Notes: a model not told the origin generated them from the sequence alone. A DNA stretch of 64,000 bases from Desulfobulbaceae bacterium (GCA_002868945.1 PKTX01000006.1:133801-197800), one strand, 5' to 3'; positions 42,788 through 52,642 are shown, counted from the first letter of the stretch. Translations and numbers: made by a program.

Positions 42788-43792
42788 TTAAATCATTTTC
42801 TGGTTGTCCATGAGCTGAATCAGGTCAAGGACACGGTTTGAATAACCCCACTCGTTATCATACCAGGAGAGGATCTTCACCATGTTGCCGATCACCTTGG
42901 TGGAGTCGGCGTCAACAATGGAGGAATGCTGGTTGCCCTGGTAATCAATGGAAACCAGCGGTACATCGCTGTAGCCCAGGTAGCGATTGGCGGCCTCCTT
43001 CAAGACCTGATTGACCTCGGAGAGCGTCGTCTCCTTTTCCACCTCCATAACCGCATCAACGATGGAGACATTGGGAGTGGGCACCCGAATGGCCAGGCCG
43101 TCGAACTTGCCCTTGAGCTCGGGCAGGACCAGGGAGACCGCGGCCGCGGCGCCGGTCTTGGTGGGGATCATCGACATGGCCGCGGCCCGGGCCCGGCGCA
43201 GATCACCATGCGGGAAGTCGAGCAGGCGCTGATCGCCGGTATAGGCGTGGACAGTGGTCATCAGACCCTTTTTGATGCCGAAGCGGTCGAGGATCACCTT
43301 GGCAAAGGGTGCCAGGCAGTTGGTGGTGCAGGAGGCATTGGAGACCACGTGATCAGAGGCCGGATCATACTCATGGTCGTTGACCCCCATGACAATGGTG
43401 CGCAGGTTGCCCTTGGCCGGCGCCGAGATCACCACCTTTTTGGCGCCACCTTCAAGATGGGCGCCGGCGGCCTCGTCGGTGCAGAAGAGCCCGGTTGATT
43501 CCACCACATATTCGGCCCCGCTTTTGGCCCAGGGGATCTCGGCGGGCAGGCGGTGGTTGGTGATGGCAATGTGGCGGCCGTTTACCTCAATGCCGCTCTC
43601 CGTGGCGCAGACGTCCTGGTTGAAGATGCCCATGACGGAATCATACTTGAGGAGGTGGGCCAGGGTCTTGTTGTCGGTGAGATCATTGATGGCCGTTACT
43701 TCCATATCGGCAAATTCGGGATAGAGGGCCATGGCCCGAAATATGCTGCGGCCGATACGTCCAAAACCATTGATACCAATTTTTATTGTCAT
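42788..43792 (-). CDS. gap: Glyceraldehyde-3-phosphate dehydrogenase, type I
   Basis: A 334-residue glycolytic enzyme that oxidises G3P to 1,3-bisphosphoglycerate. Visible features are the NAD fold GINGFGRIGRSIFRAM, the catalytic Cys in SNASCTTNCLAP, TVHAYTGDQRLLD with the active His nearby, and SWYDNEWGYSNRVLDL at the end. GGGAGG lies 7 nt before the ATG. A strong nested hairpin follows the stop. The gene is downstream of the unknown helical protein by 185 bp. Confidence 0.97.
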   Translation of the reverse strand: MTIKIGINGFGRIGRSIFRAMALYPEFADMEVTAINDLTDNKTLAHLLKYDSVMGIFNQDVCATESGIEVNGRHIAITNHRLPAEIPWAKSGAEYVVESTGLFCTDEAAGAHLEGGAKKVVISAPAKGNLRTIVMGVNDHEYDPASDHVVSNASCTTNCLAPFAKVILDRFGIKKGLMTTVHAYTGDQRLLDFPHGDLRRARAAAMSMIPTKTGAAAAVSLVLPELKGKFDGLAIRVPTPNVSIVDAVMEVEKETTLSEVNQVLKEAANRYLGYSDVPLVSIDYQGNQHSSIVDADSTKVIGNMVKILSWYDNEWGYSNRVLDLIQLMDNQKMI

Positions 43793-43976
43793 ACAAACCT
43801 CCCGGAAGAATTTTTTCAGAGCACCTTGTTGGCACGGCGCTTCTGCGTATCGTAAAGGTATGGAAAATCGGGTGACCCTTTGGGGAAGGGGAAAATAACG
43901 AGAGCAACAGACAGATCTGTCCCTCTCGTCATTATAGACGCAGGCGGCGCTGAATTGAAATGAGATTTTTATTTCT

Positions 43977-44708
43977 TCAGGAGCTGGTCATCCGGTCACG
44001 GTCGCTGATCATGGTGCGGATCAGAAAGGTGCGGCGGCGGGCCTCGGCCAGAGAGGAGTTGAGCTGCAGGGCCTTTTCGTAGGCGGCCAGGGAATCGTGC
44101 AGCCATTGAGCGTCAAAATAGCTTTTGGCAGCGGCCAGATAGCCGTGTTCGGCTTGATCCGGAAAGAGCTCGCTGAAAATCTCCGTGACGCTTTCGCCCC
44201 AGAGCAGTCGGCCGAGCCTTTTTTCCTCGATAAGGAGACGAAGGAGGAGGACGTTCTGGCTCTGGTCGGGCAGCAACAAACGGAGCAGGAAGTTGACCCG
44301 GCAGAAGAGGAGGGCGAGGTTGTCCAGCTCGTGGCCGGCCTCCTTGAGGATTTTGCGTCTGAATTTTTCGCGGCTCAGGCCGCCATGCAACAGTGGCGCC
44401 GTGCTCCGGCTCAGTTCTTCAGCGGCCGGGCCGTAAAAGCGATAGAGGTAGATATTCTCCTTGAGCTTCATGGCCTCGTGAAAGATGGAACCGATCACCC
44501 GGTCGAGGTGGCGGCCGGTGGGATTGGCGCTTTCCCTGAAAAGATGATGGCAATGATCCTTGAGCTGCCAGAGGGGGCCCTTGCGGCTCTCATTGCCCAC
44601 CAGGCGGGCCAGGGCGTCGAAGCTGATGGTGCCTTTGCTGATCTGGCCCTGGTACAGTTCGACAAAATCTTCATAGGTGCGCGCCACCCTGCTGTAGAAG
44701 GTGCGCAT
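43977..44708 (-). CDS. Helical protein of unknown function after the glycogen-synthase-like gene
   Basis: A 243-residue cytoplasmic protein, mostly helical, with a basic middle part and a C-terminal TPR-like helix pair (YLAAAKSYFDAQWLHDSLAAYEKALQLNSSLAEARRR). No family was recognised. The ORF could also start at a GTG at 44783, which would overlap the glgA-like gene by 13 bp; the ATG at 44708 (GAGGCG some 10 nt upstream) is used. Its tight position after the glycogen-synthase-like gene suggests a joint role. The function is not inferred. Confidence 0.7.
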   Translation of the reverse strand: MRTFYSRVARTYEDFVELYQGQISKGTISFDALARLVGNESRKGPLWQLKDHCHHLFRESANPTGRHLDRVIGSIFHEAMKLKENIYLYRFYGPAAEELSRSTAPLLHGGLSREKFRRKILKEAGHELDNLALLFCRVNFLLRLLLPDQSQNVLLLRLLIEEKRLGRLLWGESVTEIFSELFPDQAEHGYLAAAKSYFDAQWLHDSLAAYEKALQLNSSLAEARRRTFLIRTMISDRDRMTSS

Positions 44709-44770
44709 ATGAAAGTCACGCCTCTGTTCAAACCACCTGTTGGCAGGCTCCGGGGTTCGGCCGGCTACTC

Positions 44771-46357
44771 TTACTCTTTGCACAGGGCCTCCCGGTAGAG
44801 TTCCTGGTAGCGCAGCATCACCTTGTCCCAGGTGTATTGCTCGGCAATGGTCTGCACCGCCCTTTTCTGCATGGCCCTGATCTGTTGAGGTTTGCTGTGA
44901 TAGACCGCCAGAGCCCGTTTAATGGCCGCAATCAGTGCCGTGGTCGAGTGTTGCCGGTAGGCAAAGCCGGTCTTGTTGTCCAGCACCTTCACCAGACCGC
45001 CTATGTGATGGACAATGGGCAGGTTGCCGAAAAGCTGGGCAATATAATCGGTGAGGCCACACGGTTCATACTGGGAGGGGATAATGAAGAAATCACCGGC
45101 CGCATAGATCTTGTTGGCCAGAAGCGGATCATAGCCCTCAAGGACACAGATGCGGCCGCTATGGGCATTTTCCCGGGTCAGGGAGATGAGGGCCTGGGCA
45201 ATGCGCCGGTCACCGGAGCCTTGGATGAGAATCTGAAAATCCTTTTGGGCCGGCAGTAAGCGGTGCAGGGCGGCCACCAGCTTATCCATGCCCTTCTGGC
45301 CGGAAAAACGACCGACCACGGTGAGCAGGGGCAGCTCGGGCCTGGCTTCCAGATAGCCATGCTGCCGCACGGATTTTATTTTTTTGTGGGCCAGCATCTC
45401 TTCCAGTTGGCGGCGGCAGGCGGCCTTGCCGGCCAGGTCCCCCTTGCCCACCGAAAAGGGGGCGGCCAGACCGAGGCGGTCCGGCTCCGTGGTGTCGAAA
45501 TCAGCCGGGTTGATACCGTTGGTGATGCCCTCAATCTTGATGCCGCGACTCATGAGAAAATGGCCGAGCCAGCCGGTGAGTTCATCCTCGTCCGATTCCC
45601 GCAGTTCGCGGGCGTAATTTTCGCTGACCGTGTTGAGCTTGCAGTAGCGCGAGGCCGCCACAAAGGGGTCAAAAGCACCGTCAAGCAGGTTTTTGTTGAT
45701 AAAGTTGCGCGGCAGTCCGGTGATGGCCTGGGCATAGGGCAGGTCGGCCACCTCCTGATGGTAGCCGAGACCGGCATTGTGGATGGTGACCACAAAACCG
45801 GTGTTGCGGAAAAAGTGGCGAAAACCGTCGATTTCCCGGGCCATGGGAGGGACCAGGGCTGTGTGGCCGTCATGGCAGTGGATAATGTCGGGCCGTTCGT
45901 GGCGCTGGATGAGGTAGCACAGCGCCGCCTTCTGGAGCAGAACATTCATGGCAAAATAATCATAATGGCCGCTGCCGGCGGCTTTGAAGGGGTCGAGCTC
46001 CTCTTCGGCCTCGGTGTAGGTGTAGACCCCCAGTTTTTCGCGGAAACGCAGGGCGTCGACCAGATAGATGGTCACCTCGCCGCGGCCGACGCTCTGGGTC
46101 TTTTTACCCCAGATGACCACCTCTTCCTGGCGATCCTGATCCGCATAGTTCATGGTGGTGAGCAGCGAGGTCTTGATGTTGAAGCCAAGGAGTTTGGGGG
46201 TAAGAAAGCCGTAGCAGGGCAGGATCACCGAAACCCGGGCCACCTTGCCCAGGGCCTCGGCCAGTTGCCGGCAGACATCCTTGACGCCGCCTGCCCCGGC
46301 CAGCCCGTCATACTCGCGGCTGACAAACCAGATATTTTTTATCTTTCTATTGGCCAT
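44771..46357 (-). CDS. glgA: Glycogen/starch-synthase-like glycosyltransferase (GT5)
   Basis: A 528-residue GT5-type enzyme. N-terminal part: IKNIWFVSREYDGLAGAGGVKDV, PCYGF; C-terminal GT-B domain: VVGRFSGQKGMDKLV, IIPSQYEPCGLTDYIAQ and HHIGGLVKVLDN. The KxGGL motif that binds ADP-glucose has Gly in place of Lys (AGAGGVKDV), and the protein is somewhat longer than bacterial GlgA (~480), so substrate or activity may differ. Start at ATG 46357; there is no clear Shine-Dalgarno. The symbol marks family similarity only. Confidence 0.78.
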   Translation of the reverse strand: MANRKIKNIWFVSREYDGLAGAGGVKDVCRQLAEALGKVARVSVILPCYGFLTPKLLGFNIKTSLLTTMNYADQDRQEEVVIWGKKTQSVGRGEVTIYLVDALRFREKLGVYTYTEAEEELDPFKAAGSGHYDYFAMNVLLQKAALCYLIQRHERPDIIHCHDGHTALVPPMAREIDGFRHFFRNTGFVVTIHNAGLGYHQEVADLPYAQAITGLPRNFINKNLLDGAFDPFVAASRYCKLNTVSENYARELRESDEDELTGWLGHFLMSRGIKIEGITNGINPADFDTTEPDRLGLAAPFSVGKGDLAGKAACRRQLEEMLAHKKIKSVRQHGYLEARPELPLLTVVGRFSGQKGMDKLVAALHRLLPAQKDFQILIQGSGDRRIAQALISLTRENAHSGRICVLEGYDPLLANKIYAAGDFFIIPSQYEPCGLTDYIAQLFGNLPIVHHIGGLVKVLDNKTGFAYRQHSTTALIAAIKRALAVYHSKPQQIRAMQKRAVQTIAEQYTWDKVMLRYQELYREALCKE

Positions 46358-46435
46358 TTTTTTAGAAGGTAAGAATTCAGAAATGAGAATTGTAGAATGG
46401 AGAAGTGAAAATGCTTCCAAGTAACTTCATCATAA

Positions 46436-46627
46436 GGCCATCTTGAATAATTGCTGTTTTGCTCGATTTTTTCGTCGCTACGAAAATAAAAATCCTCACA
46501 TATGCCCGATATGCTGCACCCCAAGGGCACCCGGAGTGTCGCAGGCTCCCTTACCTCTTTCAGGGCGCGCTTTTTATTTTCTATGCTTCTCAAACTCGAA
46601 CAAAATATCTAATAATTCAAGATACCC
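46436..46627 (-). repeat. MITE-like element, family 1, copy D (long, reversed)
   Basis: A 192 bp reversed copy: GGCCATCTTGAATAATT at the left, the TTTTCGT-CGCT-ACGAAAA hairpin, an inserted block GCACCCCAAGGGCACCCGGAGTGTCGCAGGCTCCC (split here from a longer shared stretch), and AATAATTCAAGATACCC at the right. The inserted block matches the 240 bp element at 54.9 kb in reverse. It lies in the 412 bp gap upstream of the glycogen-synthase-like gene, where no gene was seen. Confidence 0.7.
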
Positions 46628-46769
46628 ATAACTGCTTGAAATTGCGTGTTTCACATTCTTCTGTTTCGGGCGCTATTTTTAGCAACAATTGGACGAAAAG
46701 TTACGCAATGATAAATCGCCGCCGCCGGCGGCGTGGGCCGCTGACTTCTGTATCCTGAATTCTGCTGTT

Positions 46770-47843
46770 CTATTCCTCACTGTCCGGGATCAGTTCGCCG
46801 GCCTGCTGGCGCAGGAGATGATCGGCCAGGGTCAGACAGACCATGGCCTCGCAGACCGGCAGGATGCGGGGGATGGCGGAGATGTCGTGGCGGCCGCCGA
46901 TCTTGATTTCCACCGGTTCATTGTCCAGGTTCACCGTCTGCTGGGGCTGGCCGATGGAGGGGATGGGTTTCACCGCCACCCGGCTGACAATGGGATCGCC
47001 GTTTGAGATGCCGGCCAGAATGCCGCCGGAGTTGTTGGAGCTGAAGCCCTCCGGCGTCAGGGCATCGTTATTTTCGGAGCCCTTCATCAGGCTGGCGGCA
47101 AAACCGGCGCCGATCTCCACGCCCTTGACCGCGCCGATGGACATCAGCGCCCCGGCCAGGTCGGCGTCCAGCTTGTTGAACACCGGTTCGCCCAGGCCGG
47201 CCGGACAGCCGGTGGCGGTGATCTCCACAATGCCGCCCAGGGTGTCGCCCTCTTTGCGAACCTCGGCAATACGCTCCTCCATCCGTGCCGCTGCCGAGCT
47301 GTCCGGGCAGCAGAGACGATTTTCCTGCAGGGCCTGCGGGTCGAAATTTTCCGCCATGATGCCGCCCAGGGCCAGGGTGTAGGCCAGCACCTTGATGCCC
47401 TGGAATTGCAGGAGCTTGCGGGCCACGGCACCGGCCGCCACCCGGGCCGCCGTCTCCCGGGCCGAGGCCCGGCCGCCGCCGCGATGGTCGCGGATGCCAT
47501 ATTTGCAGAAATAGGAAAAATCGCCATGGCCGGGCCGGAAGATCTCCTTGAGGTGGTCATAGGACTTGGAATGGGCATCCTTGTTGAAGATCACCAGGGT
47601 CAGCGGGGTACCGGTGGTCAGTCCATCAAAGATACCGGAGAGGATCTCCACCTTGTCCGGTTCCTGGCGGGGACTGGTGGCACCCCCCTTGCCGGGCCGG
47701 CGGCGCTCCAGGTCCTGTTGGATCTCTTCGGCGCTCAGGGGGATACCGGCCGGGCAGCCGTCAATGGTTGCGCCGATGGCGGTGCCATGGGATTCTCCCC
47801 AGGTGGTGACCCTGAAGATCTGACCAAAAGTATTTCCTGCCAT
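46770..47843 (-). CDS. aroC: Chorismate synthase
   Basis: The last enzyme of the shikimate pathway; it removes phosphate from EPSP using reduced FMN. The 357-residue protein begins MAGNTFGQIFRVTTWGESHG and has RRRPGKGG, HRGGGRASARETAARVAAGA and DPIVSRVAVKPIPSI. It is downstream of aroK by about 36 bp on the same strand, so the two form an aroK-aroC operon. Confidence 0.97.
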   Translation of the reverse strand: MAGNTFGQIFRVTTWGESHGTAIGATIDGCPAGIPLSAEEIQQDLERRRPGKGGATSPRQEPDKVEILSGIFDGLTTGTPLTLVIFNKDAHSKSYDHLKEIFRPGHGDFSYFCKYGIRDHRGGGRASARETAARVAAGAVARKLLQFQGIKVLAYTLALGGIMAENFDPQALQENRLCCPDSSAAARMEERIAEVRKEGDTLGGIVEITATGCPAGLGEPVFNKLDADLAGALMSIGAVKGVEIGAGFAASLMKGSENNDALTPEGFSSNNSGGILAGISNGDPIVSRVAVKPIPSIGQPQQTVNLDNEPVEIKIGGRHDISAIPRILPVCEAMVCLTLADHLLRQQAGELIPDSEE

Positions 47844-47879
47844 GATAATTTCCTTCGTTCTTTTTGCGGCAATGGCCTG

Positions 47880-48431
47880 CTACGTATGCATGGCCCTCTG
47901 CCGAATCTGATGAAAATGGTGCATGATGCTGTCGACAATATCCTCCAGGTCGCCGGTGGCGTCAAGTTCTAGATGGCAGCCGGCGGCATAGAGGGGGGTT
48001 CTTTCCCGGAGGATGTCGGCGGCTTCGGCGTAAATATCCTGGCCGCTTAACGACGGCCGCTGCCTCTCTGTGGCCGTGTCTCCGGCCAGGCGCCTGCAGA
48101 TGGTTTGGATGTCCGCCTTGAGCCAGACCACGAAATTACTCTTTTTGATGGCCGGCCAGATGTCTTGATGCAGAATGGCACCGCCGCCGCACGCCAGAAC
48201 CTGGCCCGGCCTGCCGGTCAGTTCCAGGAGGGCTTGTCGTTCCCGGGCCCGGAAGAAATCCCAGCCCTGCTCCGCCACCATATCGGCAATGCTGCCGCCG
48301 GCCTGCTGTTCAAGGCGCTGGTCCACATCTATAAAGGGGCGCGCCATCTTTTCGGCCAGCAGACGCCCGACACTGCTCTTGCCGGTGGCCCGATAGCCGA
48401 TGAGGCTGATATTTTCAGTGCTTTCTGTCAT
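47880..48431 (-). CDS. aroK: Shikimate kinase
   Basis: A 183-residue enzyme that phosphorylates shikimate. It has P-loop IGYRATGKSSVG, the shikimate-site DVDQRLEQQAG, and CGGGAILHQ. The ORF is extended to 48737 in the track, but the ATG at 48431 matches the family start. It is the first gene of aroK-aroC. The 308 bp divergent gap to the next gene shows no other feature. Confidence 0.93.
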   Translation of the reverse strand: MTESTENISLIGYRATGKSSVGRLLAEKMARPFIDVDQRLEQQAGGSIADMVAEQGWDFFRARERQALLELTGRPGQVLACGGGAILHQDIWPAIKKSNFVVWLKADIQTICRRLAGDTATERQRPSLSGQDIYAEAADILRERTPLYAAGCHLELDATGDLEDIVDSIMHHFHQIRQRAMHT

Positions 48432-48739
48432 GGGTTGGAATCCTGGGCCTCTCGGTGCCTGCCTGAAACCGTGCACGGCAAGGGGCAGGCCTTTGCATCT
48501 TGCCGGGGGACATTGCAACGGCCTGTTGTGGCCGGCCGCTTGCCAAGGCGACACGAATCTTTTTCTTGTCCTTGTACCATAAAACAAGAGAAAAGAGACC
48601 TGCCGGAAAGCATCTCTTTGTCGGTGGCCGGTGCGGCCGGTCAGAGAATGGTTGTGCTGGCGGATAACTTTAGGTAATTTGAAAAAATGGCGAGTCCTCC
48701 GCATCTGTTGTTCCGCATACCTTAAAGAAATTACCATTT

Positions 48740-50563
48740 ATGAACAAGCCTGTTGCCAATTTTAATCACGATCTCCCTGCCGCCCAGTTGTTAAGGGATG
48801 ATGAGGTTATTCTCCTGGTGGATGATGATCGCATGATTCGTGAGTCCATCGCCGAGTTTCTGCGGGAAAACGGTTTGCCGGTGATCGAGGCGGACTCAGC
48901 CGCTGCCTTGCGGCAGCGCCTGGGTGAATTCAACGTGGCCCTTGTTCTTCTTGATATAGGCCTGCCCGACCAGCCCGGTTCAACGCTGATTCCGGAGTTG
49001 ATGGCTGCTGAGCCGGATCTGGCCATTATCATGCTCTCCGGTGTTGCCGATATCCAGGTGGCCATCGACTGTATTCGCAGTGGTGCCGAAGATTACCTGG
49101 CCAAGCCGGTGAAGTTTAATGAGATACTTGTCGTTATGCGTCAGGCCTTGACCAAGCGGCGCCTTGTTTATGACAACAGGAAATATCAGGAGGACCTGGA
49201 GCAGGCCAATTTCCGCTTCCAGCTCCTCCATCAGCTCTCCCTGAAGATCAACTCGGTCTATCTGACCACCACCGAACTTGACAAGGTTCTCCATGCCATT
49301 CTGGTGGGTATCACCGCCAATGAGGGCCTGCGGTTTAATCGGGCCTTCCTCGCCCTTTTTGACGAGGCCCAGGAGTATCTGCAGGGTCGGTTGGCCATTG
49401 GCCCCAGCTGTCGGGATGAGGCAGCCCATATCTGGGCCGAGATGCAGCAGAAGGAGATCAGTTTTTTTGACATGCTGGGCGGGCTTCATGATTGCGCGGC
49501 CCACGACAATACCTTGAATAATATTGTTGAGCGCTTGCATGTGCCGGTCAGCAATGATCAGCATATCCTCATCCGCTCAGCCATGGAACGCCGCAGTTTT
49601 CTGGTGGGCAACGGCCAGGCTGCGGTGCCGGTGGATCAGGACCTTTTGGAGCTTCTCGGCCAGGGTACTTTTGTTATTGTGCCCCTCTTTTCGCCCCGGG
49701 CCGCCCTGGGGGTGATTGTGGCTGATAATTACGTGACCGGCAATCCCATCAGTGACAATGATCTCTCCATGTTGGAGCTTTTTGCCAGCCAGGTCAGCCT
49801 GGCCATCGAGCACAGTAAGCTGCACAGTGAAATGCAGCATAAGATCGTTGAGCTGGAGCAGCTTAATCACGAGCTGGACAAGAACAAGGACCTGCTGGTT
49901 GAGGCGGAGCGCTATTCTGCCTTGGGGCAGATGGCCGCCCAGATGGTCCATGTCCTTCGCAACCCCATCACCTCCATCGGTGGCGTTTGTCGCATTCTCT
50001 TGAAAAAGGTCTCTGATCCGGAGTGGAAACGTTATCTTGATGTGGTTGTCAGTGAGACGGCCCGGCTGGAGAGTACCCTGGGTGAGCTCTTTGATTTTGT
50101 CAGCCTTGCGGAGCCGGATAAGTCGGTGAAAAGTCTCTATCCCCTGATCAGGAAGACGGTGTTGCTGGTCCAGCCTACCATGCTCAAGCACAATATTACC
50201 TGGCAGGTGGATCTTGATGACAGCCGGGAGGTGCTGGTGAATATGGACAGCCGCCAGATCCGGCAGATGTTTCTGCATATCATACGCAACGCCTTGGAGG
50301 CCATGGAGCAGGGTGGGCAATTGCAGGTGACTGCTGAGGTGGTTGACGGCTGGGTCGTGGTGCGCATCTCTGATACGGGCCTGGGCTTGTCTGATGCCAG
50401 CCTGACCCGGGCCCGGGATCCCTTTTTTACCACCAAGACCTATGGCAGCGGCATGGGGCTTGCCATGGTGGACCGTATCGTCGAAAGTCATGGCGGCACT
50501 TTTATGCTCAGTCGCAAGCAAGAGGGTATGGAAGCTGTTGTTGAATTGCCCCTGGCAGGCTGA
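48740..50563 (+). CDS. REC-GAF hybrid histidine kinase
   Basis: A 607-residue cytosolic signalling protein. A receiver domain comes first (LLVDDDRMIRES, Asp in LVLLDIGLPDQPG, AKPV), then a GAF domain (residues ~170-370), a HisKA dimerisation helix with phospho-His 404 (MVHVLRNPITSIGG), and an HATPase (RNALEAMEQGG, DTGLGL, GSGMGLAM). The kinase lacks membrane spans. It lies 47 bp before a FliK-like gene on the same strand, which may mean a link with motility, but this is weak evidence. Confidence 0.88.
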   Translation: MNKPVANFNHDLPAAQLLRDDEVILLVDDDRMIRESIAEFLRENGLPVIEADSAAALRQRLGEFNVALVLLDIGLPDQPGSTLIPELMAAEPDLAIIMLSGVADIQVAIDCIRSGAEDYLAKPVKFNEILVVMRQALTKRRLVYDNRKYQEDLEQANFRFQLLHQLSLKINSVYLTTTELDKVLHAILVGITANEGLRFNRAFLALFDEAQEYLQGRLAIGPSCRDEAAHIWAEMQQKEISFFDMLGGLHDCAAHDNTLNNIVERLHVPVSNDQHILIRSAMERRSFLVGNGQAAVPVDQDLLELLGQGTFVIVPLFSPRAALGVIVADNYVTGNPISDNDLSMLELFASQVSLAIEHSKLHSEMQHKIVELEQLNHELDKNKDLLVEAERYSALGQMAAQMVHVLRNPITSIGGVCRILLKKVSDPEWKRYLDVVVSETARLESTLGELFDFVSLAEPDKSVKSLYPLIRKTVLLVQPTMLKHNITWQVDLDDSREVLVNMDSRQIRQMFLHIIRNALEAMEQGGQLQVTAEVVDGWVVVRISDTGLGLSDASLTRARDPFFTTKTYGSGMGLAMVDRIVESHGGTFMLSRKQEGMEAVVELPLAG

Positions 50564-50610
50564 GGGATGCCGAAAGATGCCTCGCCGGCCAACCATTACC
50601 GGGATCGGTC

Positions 50611-52437
50611 ATGAAGATAACCGATATATTGAGCCATATCCAGAAGGGTGGCGCAGGCTCTGAAACAGGCAAAGCCGCCCCGCTCATCAAGCCGGTGCAA
50701 CCGGTGGGGCAGGCCGGGAAGTTGCAGCTTGTGCCGGGCCAGCTTCTTCAGGGCGAGGTGGTGGGCGAAGATGTGCATGGTCAGGTGCTGCTGAAGCTGG
50801 CCGGTGAGATCATCTCGGCCCGGGCCCCCGTCACCCTGGAGGTGGGAGAGCAGTTGTGGTTTGAGGTCAAGGAGGCCGGCGACACACCCCTGCTCTCCCT
50901 TGCCGCGCGCAAGGGCGCGGTGCAGGAGCTGCTCAGGGACATCATGGCGCTGCGCCCCTTGCTGGTCAAGGCCCCCTCTGCCGCCTCGGCATCGTCTGCC
51001 GGAGCGCAGCCCCAGGCCTCGGCCTCGGCCTCTGCGCCTGGTCAAGATCAGGCTTCCCTCCAGGGAGCGGTGCCGCAACCAGGCCAGGCTGCAACGGCCC
51101 CGGCCGCTGAAGCCGCATCTCCGCCCGCTCCGGTGCTGGCGGCAGACGGCACTCTGCCGCCGGAGGCCGCTCGTCTCATCAGGGCCTTGGACCTCCATGG
51201 CCAAGGGGCAGCCCGCGCCGCGCCGAGTGGCTCCGACCAGGGCGATACGACACGGCCGTTTGCTCTGATCAAGACGATCAGTGCCATGGTCCGGCAGGGT
51301 ACTATTCCTCCTGAACTTCGGGACACGGCAGCCTTTCAGGGGGTGATCAGGCCGCAAGAGGCGCCCCTGTCGGCCCCCTCCTCCGGCTCCCCGGAATCTG
51401 CTGTCGCGCCCCCCATGGGAGAAGAGGGGAGAGCGGCCGGGTCGTCGGCGGGGCCGGCTGGTCGGCCGGCGGCCGAGGCCTCGGGCGAGTCGAGCGCGCC
51501 CCGCCTTGCTCCGCAGACCATCAGGCTTCTCTCTGCCCTGGTGGCTGTTGCCGGCGTCAAAATGGGCAGCGGCGGCCAGGTGCAGCCGGTTCCTGACCCG
51601 GAACAGAATCTGGCCGAAATGATCAACCAGATCAGCCGGGCCGACAAGATCCCCCTCCCTCTACAAAAGCTTGGCCCTCTGCAGGCCTTGATGAGCGGGG
51701 CACTGCCGGGTGGTGATGCCGACCGGGAGAGCGCGGCGTGGCAGAGCTTGAGCCTGGCGGCAACAGAGCTTGGCACGCCGGAAGCCCTGGCCGCGGCCCG
51801 ACAGGCCCTGCCCTTGCAGTTTGCCGCGGCGCAGCAGGGGGCCGAGCCCCTGCCGAGCCAGCTTCGTCTGTTGGCCTCGCTCATGGGGCTTGGCCCCAAG
51901 TCGGTTGTGGAAGAGAGCCGTCAGGATATCGAGACGATGTTCAACCGCCTTGTCGAGGGCCAACGGCCGGAGGTGGCCGCGAAACTCTCCTCTTTTTTCG
52001 AGGGCCATGCCCGGCTTAATGGTGAGGCGGCTCCATCCGGGCAGGCCAATTTTTATCTGATCCCCTCTCTTTTTACCGGCCAGACCGGTTGGGGAGAATG
52101 GCTCTGGAGCAGAGAGCAAAGCGCTGACAACCCCGAGGCCGGCGGCCAGGAAAACCTGCTCTTCTTTCTGGAGATGAGCAATCTTGGTGCCCTGACCATT
52201 CAGGTGATGTTGCAGGACAAAAAGATACGGGGCCAGATCGCCATGGCGGACAAGGAGGGGAGTCTGCTGGTTGCCTCCCTGCTGCCCAAGCTTCAGGAGC
52301 GCCTGGAGGCCTTCGGCTACCAGGTCATGGATTTTTCCTGCACATGTCAGCCCCTCAACATCATGCAGGAACTCAAGGAGAATCTGCAACAGCAGGCCGG
52401 CGCCGGTCCCGTTTCTCTCCTGGATATCCAGGCCTGA
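50611..52437 (+). CDS. FliK-like flagellar hook-length control protein
   Basis: A 608-residue protein in three parts: an N-terminal ~110-residue domain, a long Ala/Pro/Ser/Gln-rich low-complexity linker (residues ~130-320), and a C-terminal domain at about 505-590 (LLFFLEMSNLGALTIQVML, GSLLVASLLPKLQERLEAFGYQV) that looks like the Flg_hook fold. Length and layout match FliK, which measures hook length and switches export. No other flagellar genes are in this window, so the call stays moderate. Confidence 0.6.
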   Translation: MKITDILSHIQKGGAGSETGKAAPLIKPVQPVGQAGKLQLVPGQLLQGEVVGEDVHGQVLLKLAGEIISARAPVTLEVGEQLWFEVKEAGDTPLLSLAARKGAVQELLRDIMALRPLLVKAPSAASASSAGAQPQASASASAPGQDQASLQGAVPQPGQAATAPAAEAASPPAPVLAADGTLPPEAARLIRALDLHGQGAARAAPSGSDQGDTTRPFALIKTISAMVRQGTIPPELRDTAAFQGVIRPQEAPLSAPSSGSPESAVAPPMGEEGRAAGSSAGPAGRPAAEASGESSAPRLAPQTIRLLSALVAVAGVKMGSGGQVQPVPDPEQNLAEMINQISRADKIPLPLQKLGPLQALMSGALPGGDADRESAAWQSLSLAATELGTPEALAAARQALPLQFAAAQQGAEPLPSQLRLLASLMGLGPKSVVEESRQDIETMFNRLVEGQRPEVAAKLSSFFEGHARLNGEAAPSGQANFYLIPSLFTGQTGWGEWLWSREQSADNPEAGGQENLLFFLEMSNLGALTIQVMLQDKKIRGQIAMADKEGSLLVASLLPKLQERLEAFGYQVMDFSCTCQPLNIMQELKENLQQQAGAGPVSLLDIQA

Positions 52438-52642
52438 ACAAGGGGATGGCTCTCTTCAAGAAGAATATTTGAACGAGAATTCAGAATTCAGGAAACAGCC
52501 CGTTCCTGGCTTGCTCATTTGGGCCCCTGCATTCCTTCATGTTGAGGGAAAGGGTGCCGTGGCACTGGAAATCTGCCTGGCATCAAGAAGATAGCACAAG
52601 CTGGAAAGCTGAGAAACCCAAAGAGCAATTGGTCAAGATGGC

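Noticed and set aside
45263-46372. 369-residue plus-strand ORF
   Set aside because: It is antisense to the glycogen-synthase-like gene and has no recognised features.
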